64,000 nucleotides of DNA from Mytilus trossulus (taxonomy: Eukaryota > Mollusca > Bivalvia > Mytilida > Mytilidae): contig NC_086375.1 of the NCBI RefSeq assembly GCF_036588685.1, forward strand, positions 45,911,270-45,975,269, written 5' to 3'. The position numbers and the translations under genes are program-made. The notes beneath the pieces are model-generated. The model did no database searches, was not told where the DNA came from, and saw only the letters and a program-made list of their open reading frames with translations. Positions 25,701 through 35,374 of the stretch are shown piece after piece. Position 1 is the first letter of the stretch. Each line of letters starts with the position of its first letter.

Positions 25701-28700
25701 GGCTAAGGTAATCTATTCCTGGGATAAGAAAATCATTAGTTTTTCAAAAAGTTCAAAGTTTTGTTACATGAAATTTATAAAAATGACCACATAATTGATA
25801 TTCATGTCAACAACAAAGTGCTGACTACTGGGCTTGTGATACCCTCGGGAACGAAACGTCCACCAGCAGTGGCATCGACCAAGTGGTGTAAATAGTTATC
25901 AAAGGTACCAGGATTATAATTCAATACGCCAGACGCGCGTTTCGTCTACATTCAACTCATCAGTGACGCTCAGATCAAAATAGTTGTAAAGTAAAAGTTG
26001 AAGAGCATTGAGAACCCAATGGATGCAGGAGGGGGACGAAAGATAGGGACAGTCAAAATCATAAAGTGAATATAAACTGACAACGCCATGGATAAAAATA
26101 AAAAGGAAAAATAGACAAACAATAGTACACATGACACAACATAGAAAACTAAAGAATAAACAACACGAACCCCACAAAAACCTAGGGGGGATCTCAGGTG
26201 CTCCGGAAGGGAGCAAGATCCTGCTCCACATGTGAAACCCTTCGTGTTGCTTATGAGATAACAAATCCGGTAAATAATCTAATTCGGTAGGTCACTTTTA
26301 TGAAAGGGAAGGGGATTATAGTTATAACGTAAGGAACATATCCGATATCATTTGTGAAACGGTTATTCCATAACGGTCAACCAACTCGTGATGGCGTTCG
26401 TAAAATTTACAAAGAGATGATTTCAACTGCACCATTTGGAACTCTTGATTTCATAGCTTCCTTGTGAGCAACAACCCTCTATCAAGAAAATCATGATAGG
26501 AAATGCTAGCACGGGAATATCGTATCAATTAAGAGATATATACACCGTATGCAGGTGCTGCTGGATTGTGACTGCTTAGAAATGGAAAGTTCACAACTGG
26601 AAAGCTGAAATCATCTCTATTGTCGTAAAGTTTGTTTTCAATCGACCCTCATTGTCAATTTCTAGATGTAAGTCAAGATATGAGGCAGACTTAACTGTAT
26701 CTGTTGTATCCTTTATCTATAATTCAATAGGATAGATGCGTTCGACATAGTCACCAAATTTTGAATTATTTAGTGAAAGAAAAACGGAAAATAGAGTTAA
26801 AGGATATTGCTAACTTCTTATCTTTCTCCCTAAGAAGTTGCTGTATGAATTCAGCCTCATAATGATAAAAAAACAAGTCGGCAAGAAGAGGGGCACAATT
26901 CGTTCCCATTGAGATTTCAATAGTCTGTTGAAAAACACGTCCTCCGAACGTAACAAATATGTTGTCAATCAAGAAATGAAGTATCTTGATCCATACGCGC
27001 TTTTCCAAAAAAAATAAAATATATCTAATCAGTTGTGAACGAAACCCAAATGGTGAAAATCTGGATATATCAATCTTGTCAGCACTATCAGAATCCTTAA
27101 ACATCTCCATCTTGTCTTCTCCAAAAAAAGCATGAACAGGTGTTGATTTTGAAAAAGGGGACCCTGACAAGCCAAAAACAATACGTACATTTACCTTATA
27201 AGCTTTATAAAGGAGACCGAGGACACCTAAATTTGCATCTGGCAAATCAAACACATGCACATCAGTTGAATCATAGTTATCAAAGGTACCAGGACTATCA
27301 AAGGTACCAGTACTATAATTTAGTATACCAGACGCGCGTTTTGTCTACACAAGACTCATGAGTGACACTCATATAAAAATATAAATAAAGCATAACAAGT
27401 ACAAAGTTGAAAAGCATTGAGGATCCAAAATTCCAAAAAGTTGTGCCAAATACGGCTAAGGTAATCTATGCCTGGGATAAGAAAATCCTTAGTTTTTCGA
27501 AAAATTCAAAGTTTTGTTAACAGAAAAGTTATAAAATGACCACATTATTGATATTCATGTCAACACCGAAGTGTTGACTATTGGGCTGGTGATACTCTCG
27601 CGGACGAAACGTCCACCGACAGTGGCATCGACTCAGTGGTATAAATTGTTATCAAAGGTACCAGGATTATGATTAAAGTACGTCAGACGCGCGTTTCGTC
27701 TACAAAATACTCATCAGTGACGCGTACATCAAAATATTTATAAAGCCAATCAAATATAGAGTCATGTAATATGTATTAAATAGAATACACAGTTAAAGTA
27801 ATATTCATTAAGCCAAATTAAAGAATACTGTAACGTCCTAGGAAATTTTAATTTTAGTCTTGGCACTGAAAGTGTTAAGATGATAAACAACGTCATGCAC
27901 TACCCAGAATATATCGATCAAGACCATAATGTCATTTGTGAAGTAAAAACAAAATATTTATCAACTAAATCTTGGTTCCTTCCGATGAACTTTTTTTTTA
28001 AAGTACGAGCCGTTCTTTTACATAACCCTGGTTCATCGACTTACTTCTCAGACAATTTTGACATTTTACATAGCCTGAGTAGGAATTAGTGAAAAGATAT
28101 CATAAACACGGGTGCAATGCCAAGATACAGGTATTGACATATTGTAGATCCATGAAAGTGTATATGCATGACAAAATATTGTTTAGTTTACTTTTAATTT
28201 ACTGATAACAAATCAATATTACTATCAATTAAAAACCAATTGTTCAGAGAACAATTGAAGGTCTTTCCACTAGTAAAGATCTATTTTGATATTGAAATAT
28301 TAAAAATCAGTTTAAATGTTAGTTCCTATGGCTTTATGATGTATTGATATGAATTTAAAGCAAAGGTCAAAATCTAGAACGACCTACTAACCTATGACCT
28401 TGACCTCAATTTCATGGTTACAAACCAAGGACCTTAAATCAAAACACCCGAGGCCTTTAATATGTTTGGTTAATAAGGAATATCACTTTACGCGTTATTC
28501 TGAATGTAAGATGGGCAAAAACTCCCATTTATTGTCTGCGCACCCTTTCAACCACAATATACAAGTAAGGACATGTTGCAACTAACAATTTATGAAAAAT
28601 TATTTGTTGATATGTCATAAGGTATTTGAAAATAAGTGATAATAGGCCATAATAAAAATTTAGAATATGACCTTGACCTTTGACTTTGACCTCATTTTCA

Positions 28701-31700
28701 TTTTTTTGGACCAAGGACCTCAAATCTGAAGACCCTAGGTCTCTATCACTTATGGTGTACTAATTAAAAATGCATATCACTTGAATTAAATGAAAAAGGG
28801 GGAATAACTCTTATATGGAGTCTCCTTAAAGCTTCGGTCCAAATGAATATCCTAATCTTTAAGATGTAGAGCAATTTGGTAAAATAAATTTGTCGTAATC
28901 CTTGACGGTTGCGAAGGAGTAGTGGCCACTAGAAAAACAATGTTTGGGGAGAAAACTCTTACAATGTAAAGTATTTTATTACGTCGTTGTAATTTTTTAA
29001 AGCGTATAAACTATACAATATCATATTCCAAATATCTAAGCGACATCTTTTCAAACATCAATACTACGCAAGAAAAAAAATTAGGCGGAAGAAAAAATAA
29101 ATAAAAAAATAATAATAATCACAACAAATACAACAGGTCTTTCCACACGGAAAGGTGGAAAGACCTAATAAAACAATATTCAAAGATCTAGTTACAGTAT
29201 TGAATTGGTAACCTTTTAGAATAAGTTTATTTGAAGGGTCGATAAGTTTACCAGGATCGTTTATAAATTTTCTGGTACGGTAGACAACATCTCCGTAAAA
29301 ATGAGTATGTGTTATCCCATTTGAAAAATATGCCCTTTCTAAACCAATCTGTATCTATGGAAGAATTTAATTTAGGATTTTTAGTAATTTGTGGAAACGA
29401 ATCTCTGACTTTAATTTACTAATTTTAGTGTGGAGTGTCCGTGCAAAACTAAAATATATACACCAAGGAAAGGATAGTTATTACCGCTTACGTTTGATTT
29501 ATTTAAAGTATGTTCATTGCAGTATATTAAGAAAACTCTTGATTTTTAACGAAATAATATCATCAAGATAAGTGTTGTTGAAATTTTCAATTAAATGCAA
29601 TTTAGACGGATCTTTACTTAGTTTAGTCATAAATTGTGATTAATAACAGTACGAAAACAAGTCTGCTTTTAAATACCTTCAATCTGTCGACCAACCTTGA
29701 TGCCAAAACGTACATAAAGATGATTTCTAATTAATAACCGATTTGTGCTTACACTACACGCCACGTAGCTAAACAACTTAAAAAGGAGAATTGGGATATA
29801 TGCCAATGGAACAGCACCAAAAAAGACAAAAACAACAGATTGCATCTACAGGATAACATACTTTTTTCACAACATATGACAAAATGTTGACACAATATGC
29901 CAAGCTCTTATATCTTATATAGATTGTAAATATTTTTAAAGAAACAAAATCTACAATTAAGCCTCAATTCTCAATATAATGTAACCATTAAAGTAAGAGA
30001 GTTACCAATCATGTTTTTCTTTCCATACAAGCAGAGAACTTTCAAATGAACGTGGGACTGACAAGGTCGTACATACATAAAATTATGTAAATAATCTTTC
30101 CATGCAAATTGATGATGTCATGAATTTAAAACAGATATGGACCAATCAAATCGATAAATATGCTAATATTAGTTAACCCATTGGACCACATAAGATGTGC
30201 AATATACCTAACATAATTTTATTATACCAACTTTATTGTTAAATAACTATTACATAACTTACTTTCATCCTGTTAATGGTATTTTGAAAGAAACAAGTCT
30301 TTAGAAATTCACGAAGAGTGGGTTTTACACTAAAAGTATATTTCTATATTTATTAAAAATCTAGTTTCAAGTATTTTTGAATATAAAATTGATTAAATTC
30401 ATGACTGAATTATATTACTCATGCCATGTAAATTGTTTTTTCTTCATATTTCTTATAATGTCTTCATTGTTCAAAATTCACATTTACCCAGGTGAGCGGC
30501 AAAGGTACTTTTGCACGTCTAGTTTACTTTTCAGAATAATTCGGAACTTTCTAAATTTTTCAAATACATATGGATAAAATGAGTCAAAATATATGAAATC
30601 TTTTGCAAACGTACAGTTAGAAATAAATAAAAGTATAAATAAAACACAAAACATAAATTGTTTTCACAAAAAATCATTATATCCAAACCAATCTTTATTT
30701 TGACAAACTAGAATGAGATGAATTTACATGAAACCAACCAGCAAAGTATAATTCATTTTAAGGTTCATTAAATTTGAATAATTTAGTTTTTTTTTCAAAT
30801 AAAACTTAAATTGCCACTAACTCTTAGATATATGTCTTGATTAAAATTATAAAGTATTTTATTGGATGACACACTGTAATATTACATGTTAATAAGAAAA
30901 TACGTATACCAGTAACAAAGTTATAGAATCATAAAAGCTGGATGCTTGAATATTTGTCACATAAAAATCCAATGACGAAAAAGTAAAAGGTAATAAGCAT
31001 GCACATGTACACGCCAAAAGCAATTAAACAACATCGGTAATCATAGGCACGCAAGCTTGTGACTAGAATGTAAAGAGGAACTGATATATTCAAACATAAA
31101 TGGCTTTTTATTGCCACCTTTAGCCGCTGACCGTATATTTAATTTGATAGTCCCTAAAACGGCTTATTATGTCAGTTTTCATTACTAGATCGATAGAAAA
31201 ATATCTTGATCTAATTTTGTTATGATTCGGTAGTGGTATCCTGGTTGTATCTCTGCTTCACCGTTCTACTTAAGGAATATTTTTTATGTAAATATGTAGA
31301 AAGGATTTGTTTTATTGCTAAAGATCGCACAGCAGCCTTTGGTCAACAAAGAATATCCCTACTTTTATAAAGGATACTATCACATGTACGCAATTTCTTA
31401 TCTAGGCCAAAAAGTAAAATCACAAAAATACCGAACTTCGAGGAAAATTCAAAACGGAAAGTCCCTTATTTTAAATGGCAAAACCTAAAGCTCAAACACA
31501 TCAAACGAATTTTAAATAAAATGATATCAAACACTTTTAGAAAAAGATGCTTTTATATGAAAAAACAAAATATAAAAAAAAATAGATCAAAGCGCATTTA
31601 CAAAATATTTAATGTTTTTACAACAGGAAGAAAAATATTCATGGAATAATCAATTTGATGCATTATTGCTCAATGCAGTTTCGATGTAGGATACCCAGAA

Positions 31701-32118
31701 AAAAACATAGTCAACAGTTTTATGTTTTTATCCTTCACATGTTTCGGTACTTTTACATCCTTGGCTTTAAAATACTTGGGTTTAAGCTTTAATAATGGAG
31801 TTTATTTCAGAAAAACGCTTTCCACCACTATAATTTATCAAGTGTTATTTTCATATATCAATTTTGTTTATAAAATCAATAACCTTAAATGAATCAGCCA
31901 TTTTCATGCCTGTAAATAAGATTGATATCTCATTAAAAAAAGTATAATATATATATATATATATACTTACACCACTGTTGGAGCGTTTTGCCTAAAACTT
32001 TTCCGTTTTCTGAATCAACGAAAAAATTTGATACATCCCCAAAACGACGTTTGAAAGTTCCAGTATCAGGATCTGCTTGAAACGTAAATGCTGTACTCCC
32101 GCTCACCGTCGACGCCAT
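19772..32118 (-). CDS. ATP1B: Na+/K+-ATPase subunit beta, gene 2 (complete, six coding exons)
   Basis: Tandem paralogue of the gene at 13856-18127. Exons (minus): 31971-32118, 24699-24839, 24157-24267, 22860-23053, 21645-21749 and 19772-20011. These are the same six lengths and phases as gene 1; 312 residues. Cytosolic tail MASTVSGSTAFTFQADPD, then a membrane segment (AFYCCIVALMLACGAVVYQ). The ectodomain keeps all six cysteines, the glycosylation site (NGS) after FDWHPENYQ, and FKYFPFRNQQGYRSPL. By hand, exon 1 differs from gene 1 at 9 of 49 residues and exon 6 at 19 of 79, so the genes are clearly diverged and both look functional. Intron 1 is 7.1 kb against 1.2 kb in gene 1, swollen by Penelope-like and hammerhead-bearing repeats. 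The exon 1 donor abuts an (AT)n run at about 31945-31966. Confidence 0.95.
20322..20400 (-). repeat. Retrozyme body fragment without ribozyme
   Basis: Forward text includes GGCTACTGGGCTGGTGATAC, CCTCGGGGACC and CCACCAGCAGAGGCATCGAC. This is the segment that lies about 270 bp from the hammerhead in complete copies. Lies in intron 5 of beta gene 2. Confidence 0.7.
21141..21227. mobile_element. CAATCTAATT-family small element
   Basis: Left end CAATTTAATTTAAATATAAA with an internal GATCTCTGATT; right end TTTTAATTAGATTG. Inverted termini match the palindromes at 6024-6107 and 6785-6912, with the interior decayed. Lies in intron 5 of beta gene 2. Confidence 0.5.
22264..22420. mobile_element. Small inverted-repeat element with poly-G tracts
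   Basis: Begins CAGTGGCGAATCTAGCC and ends GGATCCGCCACTG, imperfect inverted termini. It is flanked by the direct repeat GCTGAC (22258-22263 and 22421-22426), a 6-bp target duplication. The interior has runs of 11-12 G and CCCCCGGAACCCCCC. A second copy lies at 62125-62263. Non-coding, so a non-autonomous DNA transposon is likely. Confidence 0.7.
23295..23490 (+). repeat. Dispersed repeat with CCTGTACCAAGTCAG
   Basis: Contains AAACCAGGTTTAATGATCCA, GCCTGTACCAAGTCAGCAAT and TTTGATGTGTTCGAGCTTATG. Fuller copy at 25130-25470; others at 35845-35960, 39840-39910 and 45225-45310 (plus), and 31395-31515 and 49055-49255 (minus). I recall this as one of the most abundant mussel repeats. Confidence 0.65.
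24000..24122 (-). repeat. Inverted copy of the GGCAATCATACC repeat
   Basis: Forward text GTGGTATGATTGGCAATGC, then CAACTATCAACC and ACAACTACAGATCACCG, is the reverse complement of the repeat at 54690-54965. It ends about 35 bp from exon 3 of beta gene 2. Confidence 0.6.
25130..25475 (+). repeat. Long copy of the CCTGTACCAAGTCAGG repeat
   Basis: Includes GAATGCTGACTGCTGTACCC, CTAGCTATAAAACCAGG, CCTGTACCAAGTCAGGAGTA and GACTTTCCGTTTTAAATTG. Lies in intron 1 of beta gene 2, antisense to it, next to the retrozyme dimer. Confidence 0.7.
25572..25617 (-). ncRNA. Hammerhead ribozyme, decayed core (copy a)
   Basis: Reads GAGCGTCACTGATGAGTC, then loop TTGTGTA, then GAAGTAAC where intact copies have GACGAAAC, then GCGCGTCTGGCGT. 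CUGAUGA is kept, but the GAAA core strand is GUAA and stem II has lost a pair, so cleavage should be lost. It forms the left partner of copy b. Confidence 0.7.
25578..25931 (-). mobile_element. Retrozyme-like monomer between two hammerheads
   Basis: The interval between the cleavage positions of copies a and b, 354 bp. On the ribozyme strand it runs TGGCGTATTGAATTATAATC, GGTACCTTTGATAACTAT, GGTCGATGCCACTGCTGG, GGTATCACAAGCCCAGTAG, GGCTTTACAACTATTTTGA, then the next ribozyme. A small non-coding unit flanked by two hammerheads is the layout of retrozymes, whose RNA is cut to monomers and circularised. Lies in intron 1 of beta gene 2, same strand. Confidence 0.75.
25926..25971 (-). ncRNA. Hammerhead ribozyme, type I, complete core (copy b)
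   Basis: Order on the minus strand: stem I strand GAGCGTCA, core CTGATGA, stem II GTT/GAC around loop GAATGTA, core GAAA, minimal stem III ACG/CGT, cleavage triplet GTC, then stem I partner TGGCGT. Stem I can form six pairs including a G-U. Predicted cut is between 25932 and 25931. All invariant core bases are present. It is on the coding strand of beta gene 2, inside intron 1. Self-cleavage is predicted, not shown. Confidence 0.85.
26010..27260 (-). pseudogene. Penelope-like reverse transcriptase fragment 1 with 3' tail
   Basis: Minus-strand reading frame from 27260 to 26766, then broken frames to about 26290, then a non-coding tail to 26010. Recognisable parts: HFLIDNIFVTFGGRVFQQT, MGTNCAPLLADLF (conserved before the catalytic block), EAEFIQQLL, then, past the break, YLDLHLEIDNEGRL, SNPAAPAYGVYIS-like text, and GRHHELVDRYGITVSQ. 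The catalytic Y-D-D block is missing: FRF is followed at once by SFTK, and fragment 2 retains about 11 more bases there. The tail carries GGAGCAGGATCTTGCTCC and GGGTTCGTGTTG. Family assignment to Penelope-like elements is from remembered motifs; a different RT family is possible. Lies in intron 1 of beta gene 2, on its strand. Confidence 0.75.
27327..27370 (-). ncRNA. Hammerhead ribozyme, decayed core (copy c)
   Basis: The core reads CTCATGA instead of CTGATGA, and GACAAAAC instead of GACGAAAC. Stem III and the GTC site remain. Predicted inactive. It pairs with copy d, 355 bp away. Confidence 0.7.
27331..27685 (-). mobile_element. Second retrozyme-like monomer between two hammerheads
   Basis: 355 bp between the cleavage positions of copies c and d, with the same body text as the unit at 25578-25931 (for example GGCATAGATTACCTTAGCCG and CTTTGTACTTGTTATGC). 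It directly abuts the 5' side of Penelope-like fragment 1. The equal spacing in two independent pairs supports a defined monomer length. Confidence 0.75.
27680..27725 (-). ncRNA. Hammerhead ribozyme, type I, complete core (copy d)
   Basis: Stem I strand GCGTCA, core CTGATGA, stem II region GTA/GAC around TTTTGTA (two good pairs, one mismatch), GAAA, stem III ACG/CGT, GTC, stem I partner TGACGT. Stem I has six pairs, one of them a G-U wobble. Predicted cut is between 27686 and 27685. The core is intact but stem II is weak. Lies in intron 1 of beta gene 2, coding strand. Confidence 0.8.
27918..28048 (-). pseudogene. Penelope-like reverse transcriptase fragment 3 (C-terminal, frameshifted)
   Basis: Minus-strand text gives NQGYVKERLVL. 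After a frameshift in a run of A (forward T run near 27990) it continues KKFIGRNQDLVDKYFVF, SQMTL. This aligns with LRKFYGRHHELVGRYGITV of fragment 2 but is clearly diverged, so it derives from a different subfamily. It lies about 190 bp upstream (on the minus strand) of hammerhead copy d. Confidence 0.5.
28259..29166. mobile_element. Non-coding element with AGGTCTTTCCAC termini
   Basis: Starts AGGTCTTTCCAC and ends GGTGGAAAGACCT. Just inside the right end a second GGTCTTTCCAC gives a small terminal palindrome (29135-29166). The interior has paired phrases TATGACCTTGACCT (28405 and 28665). No coding frame. Probably a non-autonomous DNA element; target duplication not evident. Confidence 0.55.
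29167..31394. other. Intron 1 of beta gene 2, no feature recognised
   Basis: AT-rich, stop-rich in all frames. No termini, RNA genes or protein similarity that I can recognise. Confidence 0.5.
31395..31515 (-). repeat. Inverted copy of the CCTGTACCAAGTCAGG repeat
   Basis: Forward text AAAGTAAAATCACAAAAATA, then CGAACTTCGAGGAAAATTC, then GGAAAGTCCC and AAACACATCAAACGA, is the reverse complement of the end of 25130-25475. Confidence 0.6.
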
Positions 32119-33055
32119 TTTTCGTGCAAAACCGGATGACTAATTCCAATTAAAAAGTAAAAAGTAAGTTACTTCTCATGTGTAACTTGCAAATAGTTCA
32201 CTAAAGTAGGTTGTATCCTGGAGCAGCATAAAACCTTTTACGGTCGGTAAATGTTGCAATATAAATATATATTTATTCATTTGTGAAGAAAGAAGAAAGT
32301 TTCACTAGGTTCAAGATTAAATAGTATCATTTCTTTTTCATTTTATCTTATAATTTGAAACACTATACTCATGGATACTGAAAACGTATATTCCTTTCAT
32401 ATAGTTTGTCCAAATATGTTTTAGTGCGGGAAACCTTTGTACTTTCCCATCTCAGCTGGACGCATGTGTTACTTTTCCTCAAACATGTCAAATCAATAGT
32501 CGTAAGCCTTATTTATATATTTGAATGGACATAAAAGTCCTAAAAGTCAAATTTTTAAGCAATTGAAAGGTATTAATGTCTGAACATTACGGACGTCGGT
32601 TTAAAGTATTGAATATATGTTATAAATATCGCAGTATTTCTCAAACGGACTCTTATATGTGTCACGTGACATACATATCACACGTGTGCAACTCGAATGA
32701 TTCTGCGCTCTCTTTTAGCACAGATAAGTATTCTCGAGTGATCTTATTGAGCAAAAGGTATTCTGTTAATATGTTGTAAATAAAACAATAGAATATGAGT
32801 ACAAAATTGAGGTATTTATATTAACAATGATGTTAATAAATATGGGAATATGGAATGATTGTCCAAAATTAAAATTAGTAAGATATAGTAAATAATCAAA
32901 TGAAGTACAAATAAATAAAAGTATAAAATGCATATGTACACGCAAAAAGCATTTGAACAACATTGGTAATCATAAGCACACTAGCTTGTGACAAGAATGT
33001 TAATCAACACTTTTATTTTAAAAACCGAAAATTATTATCGTCGGCTGATCGTATA

Positions 33056-33888
33056 TTAAGGTTTATGTACCCTTCTGTAGCAATTTTTGTACGAACTTTT
33101 CAAACTTCAATTGTATCAAAACTACAGATATAATGAATAATAGAGATAGGCCATTTTGTACATATTCCTAGGGGAAACTTGATGCAAAGCATTATTTTTT
33201 ACTGTTCCATTGCATTTAATAGAAAAAGAGGACTTTGTGGCAAATAAATCAAGATTTTTACAGAAAATCCACAGCCTTTATCCTTGTATTCTCATATTTG
33301 GCAATTTGATGACTGATAGATATAGGATTATTGCATGCAGTGCGGTGACCTATAATTGTTAATGTTTGTGTCGTTTTGGTATTTTGTGGATAGTTGTCTC
33401 ATTGGCAATCATATCGCATCTTCTTTTTTATAGCATTGATTTCTTAAAAACAAGTTTATAAATGTAGTTATTGGTTAAAACAAATATAAATATGGCCAAA
33501 ATCAAGTACACTTTTTAGGGTGCGCTCGACGTTAGTGACTCAGCACGAGGTGTTTTGGAATTTACAGGTTGCTTAGAACTTTTTGTAAAAAAATAAACAC
33601 TAGCTAATCATAGAAAATCAAGTGAGTAATTTATGTTTCAAATTTTATAACAAAATTCTCTGTATTAAAGGCTGTGGATTTCTATAAAAATCTTGATTTA
33701 TTTGCCACAAAGTCCTTTTTTCTATCAAATGCAATGAAACAGTAAAAAATAATGCTTTGCATCAAGTTTCCCCTTGGAATATGTACTAAATGGCCTATCT
33801 CTATTATTCATTATATCTGTAGTTTTGATACAATTGAGGTTTGAAAAATTCGTACAAAAATGGCTACAGAAGGGTACATAAACCTTAA
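33056..33888. mobile_element. Element with ~230-bp terminal inverted repeats, TTAA-flanked
   Basis: The left arm (33056 to about 33285) starts TTAAGGTTTATGTACCCTTC. The right arm (about 33662-33888) is its inverse and ends GGGTACATAAACCTTAA. The arms match closely over about 230 bp, including ATTATATCTGTAGTTTTGAT. The terminal TTAA on both sides may be a target duplication, as for piggyBac-like elements. The middle (33340-33430) holds a GGCAATCATA-type repeat, apparently nested. No transposase. Confidence 0.75.
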
Positions 33889-34484
33889 GTTAGCTTTCTA
33901 TCATAACGGCTTTATGTGTTATTGTCATTATTTTATCGAAATCAAACAAGTGGTAAAAAGTAAAGAAGACTGTAAAAAGTTGTTAGTTAACTTAAAAAAA
34001 AAACTGTCAGAATTAAAAAAAAAATGCTTTTCAACTTCGTATTTGATTTGGCTATCGAACTCGCATAGCAAATAATGAATGCATTTATGAGCCACGCTTG
34101 CCAGGTCGACGCCCGCGGTGTCACCAAGTGTGTGCTATTTTACATTGGTTTGGATCTTCCTCGTCGTTTTTGTGAGATTTAAAACATCGATGAACTACTG
34201 ATACCTTTATTCATGAGTCTAATTTATGACGCAACATATGTCTGTACAAAACTATATGCCTGTGGTATCTTTGAGGAGTTTCTAAAGTTAAATAATCGGG
34301 ATACTGTATACTATTAAAAAAATAACATTTGTTTATAGCACTTCTTTTGTGTTGACTTTCAAAAATTGAAAATCTTTATGGCGTGTCTTTTCACTATGAA
34401 TTTGCAATTTCAGATGATAAAATCATTCCATTTCCTTTAATTACTAGTTTCTTCCTCAGGTAAACATGTTCTGATGAATATAAA

Positions 34485-34840
34485 CTCATCATAGATACCA
34501 GGACTAAATTTAGTATATACGCCAAACGCGTGTTTCGTCTTCAAAAGACTCATCAGTGACGCTCGAATCCCAAAAAGTTAAAAAGGCCAAATACAGTCCG
34601 AAGTTGAAGAGCCTAGAGGACCAAAATTCCTAAAAGTTTTGACAAATACATCTAAAGTAATCTATGCCTGAGATAGAAAAGTCTTAGTATTTCAAAAAGT
34701 TCTAAAATTTGTAAACAGTAAATTTATAAATATAACCATATCAATGACAATTCGTGTCAGCACAAAAAGTGCTGACTCCTGGCCTGTGATACCCTCGGGG
34801 AAATTAATCTCCACCAGCAGTGACATCGACTCAGTGGAAA
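34485..34840 (-). mobile_element. Retrozyme-like unit with one hammerhead
   Basis: Carries the ribozyme at 34519-34564, then the typical body (forward CCAAATACAGTCCGAAGTTG, GTAATCTATGCCTGAGATAG, CCTGTGATACCCTCGGGG, CCACCAGCAGTGACATCGAC). Only one hammerhead flanks it. Lies upstream of beta gene 2. Confidence 0.7.
34519..34564 (-). ncRNA. Hammerhead ribozyme, core bases present, weak stem III (copy e)
   Basis: GAGCGTCA, CTGATGA, stem II GTC/GAC (extendable) around loop TTTTGAA, GAAA, then CACGCGTT and TGGCGT. Stem III has one mismatch and the cleavage triplet reads GTT, which hammerheads tolerate. Core intact; activity less certain than for copies b and j. Confidence 0.7.
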
Positions 34841-35374
34841 ATACCTTTTGATTTGGAAAAAAAGATGCAACAAACTTTTCACAAATTATTTCTATGGTTC
34901 TTGTAACACACAATTAGAAATTTACCTTGGTGTATACAAATGACATTTGCGATTTCCAATTGTCTTTGATATCTCCGACTTAAATCTAATATTCAGATTT
35001 GTTAAAATGAAAGGAACATACCGAAGAATAGATTGCCTCTCTTAACCTCTCTTGCCTGAACCGAAACATATCTATTATTATCTATCTGAATATAAAATAA
35101 ATATCAGCATTCTGTTTACAGATACAAGCACAATGAAATTAGAAAGTTACGGTGAGTAAGTATTTCAACAAATTGCTGAAAATCAAAACGAAATAAGGAT
35201 ATGCCAAAAGACATTCAAAAATCATAAATACAAGAAAATGAGACAATTCCATGACAAAAACAAATGACGAAAGTACACACAACTAATAAAACACATCATA
35301 GAAAAGTAAAGACTGAGAAACAAGAATCCCACCAAATATGGGGGTTAACTCATGTATTCTGGAACGGTAGGTAG

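Noticed and set aside
31940..31966. (AT)n run as a regulatory site
   Set aside because: Simple repeat at the exon 1 donor; no evidence beyond low complexity.
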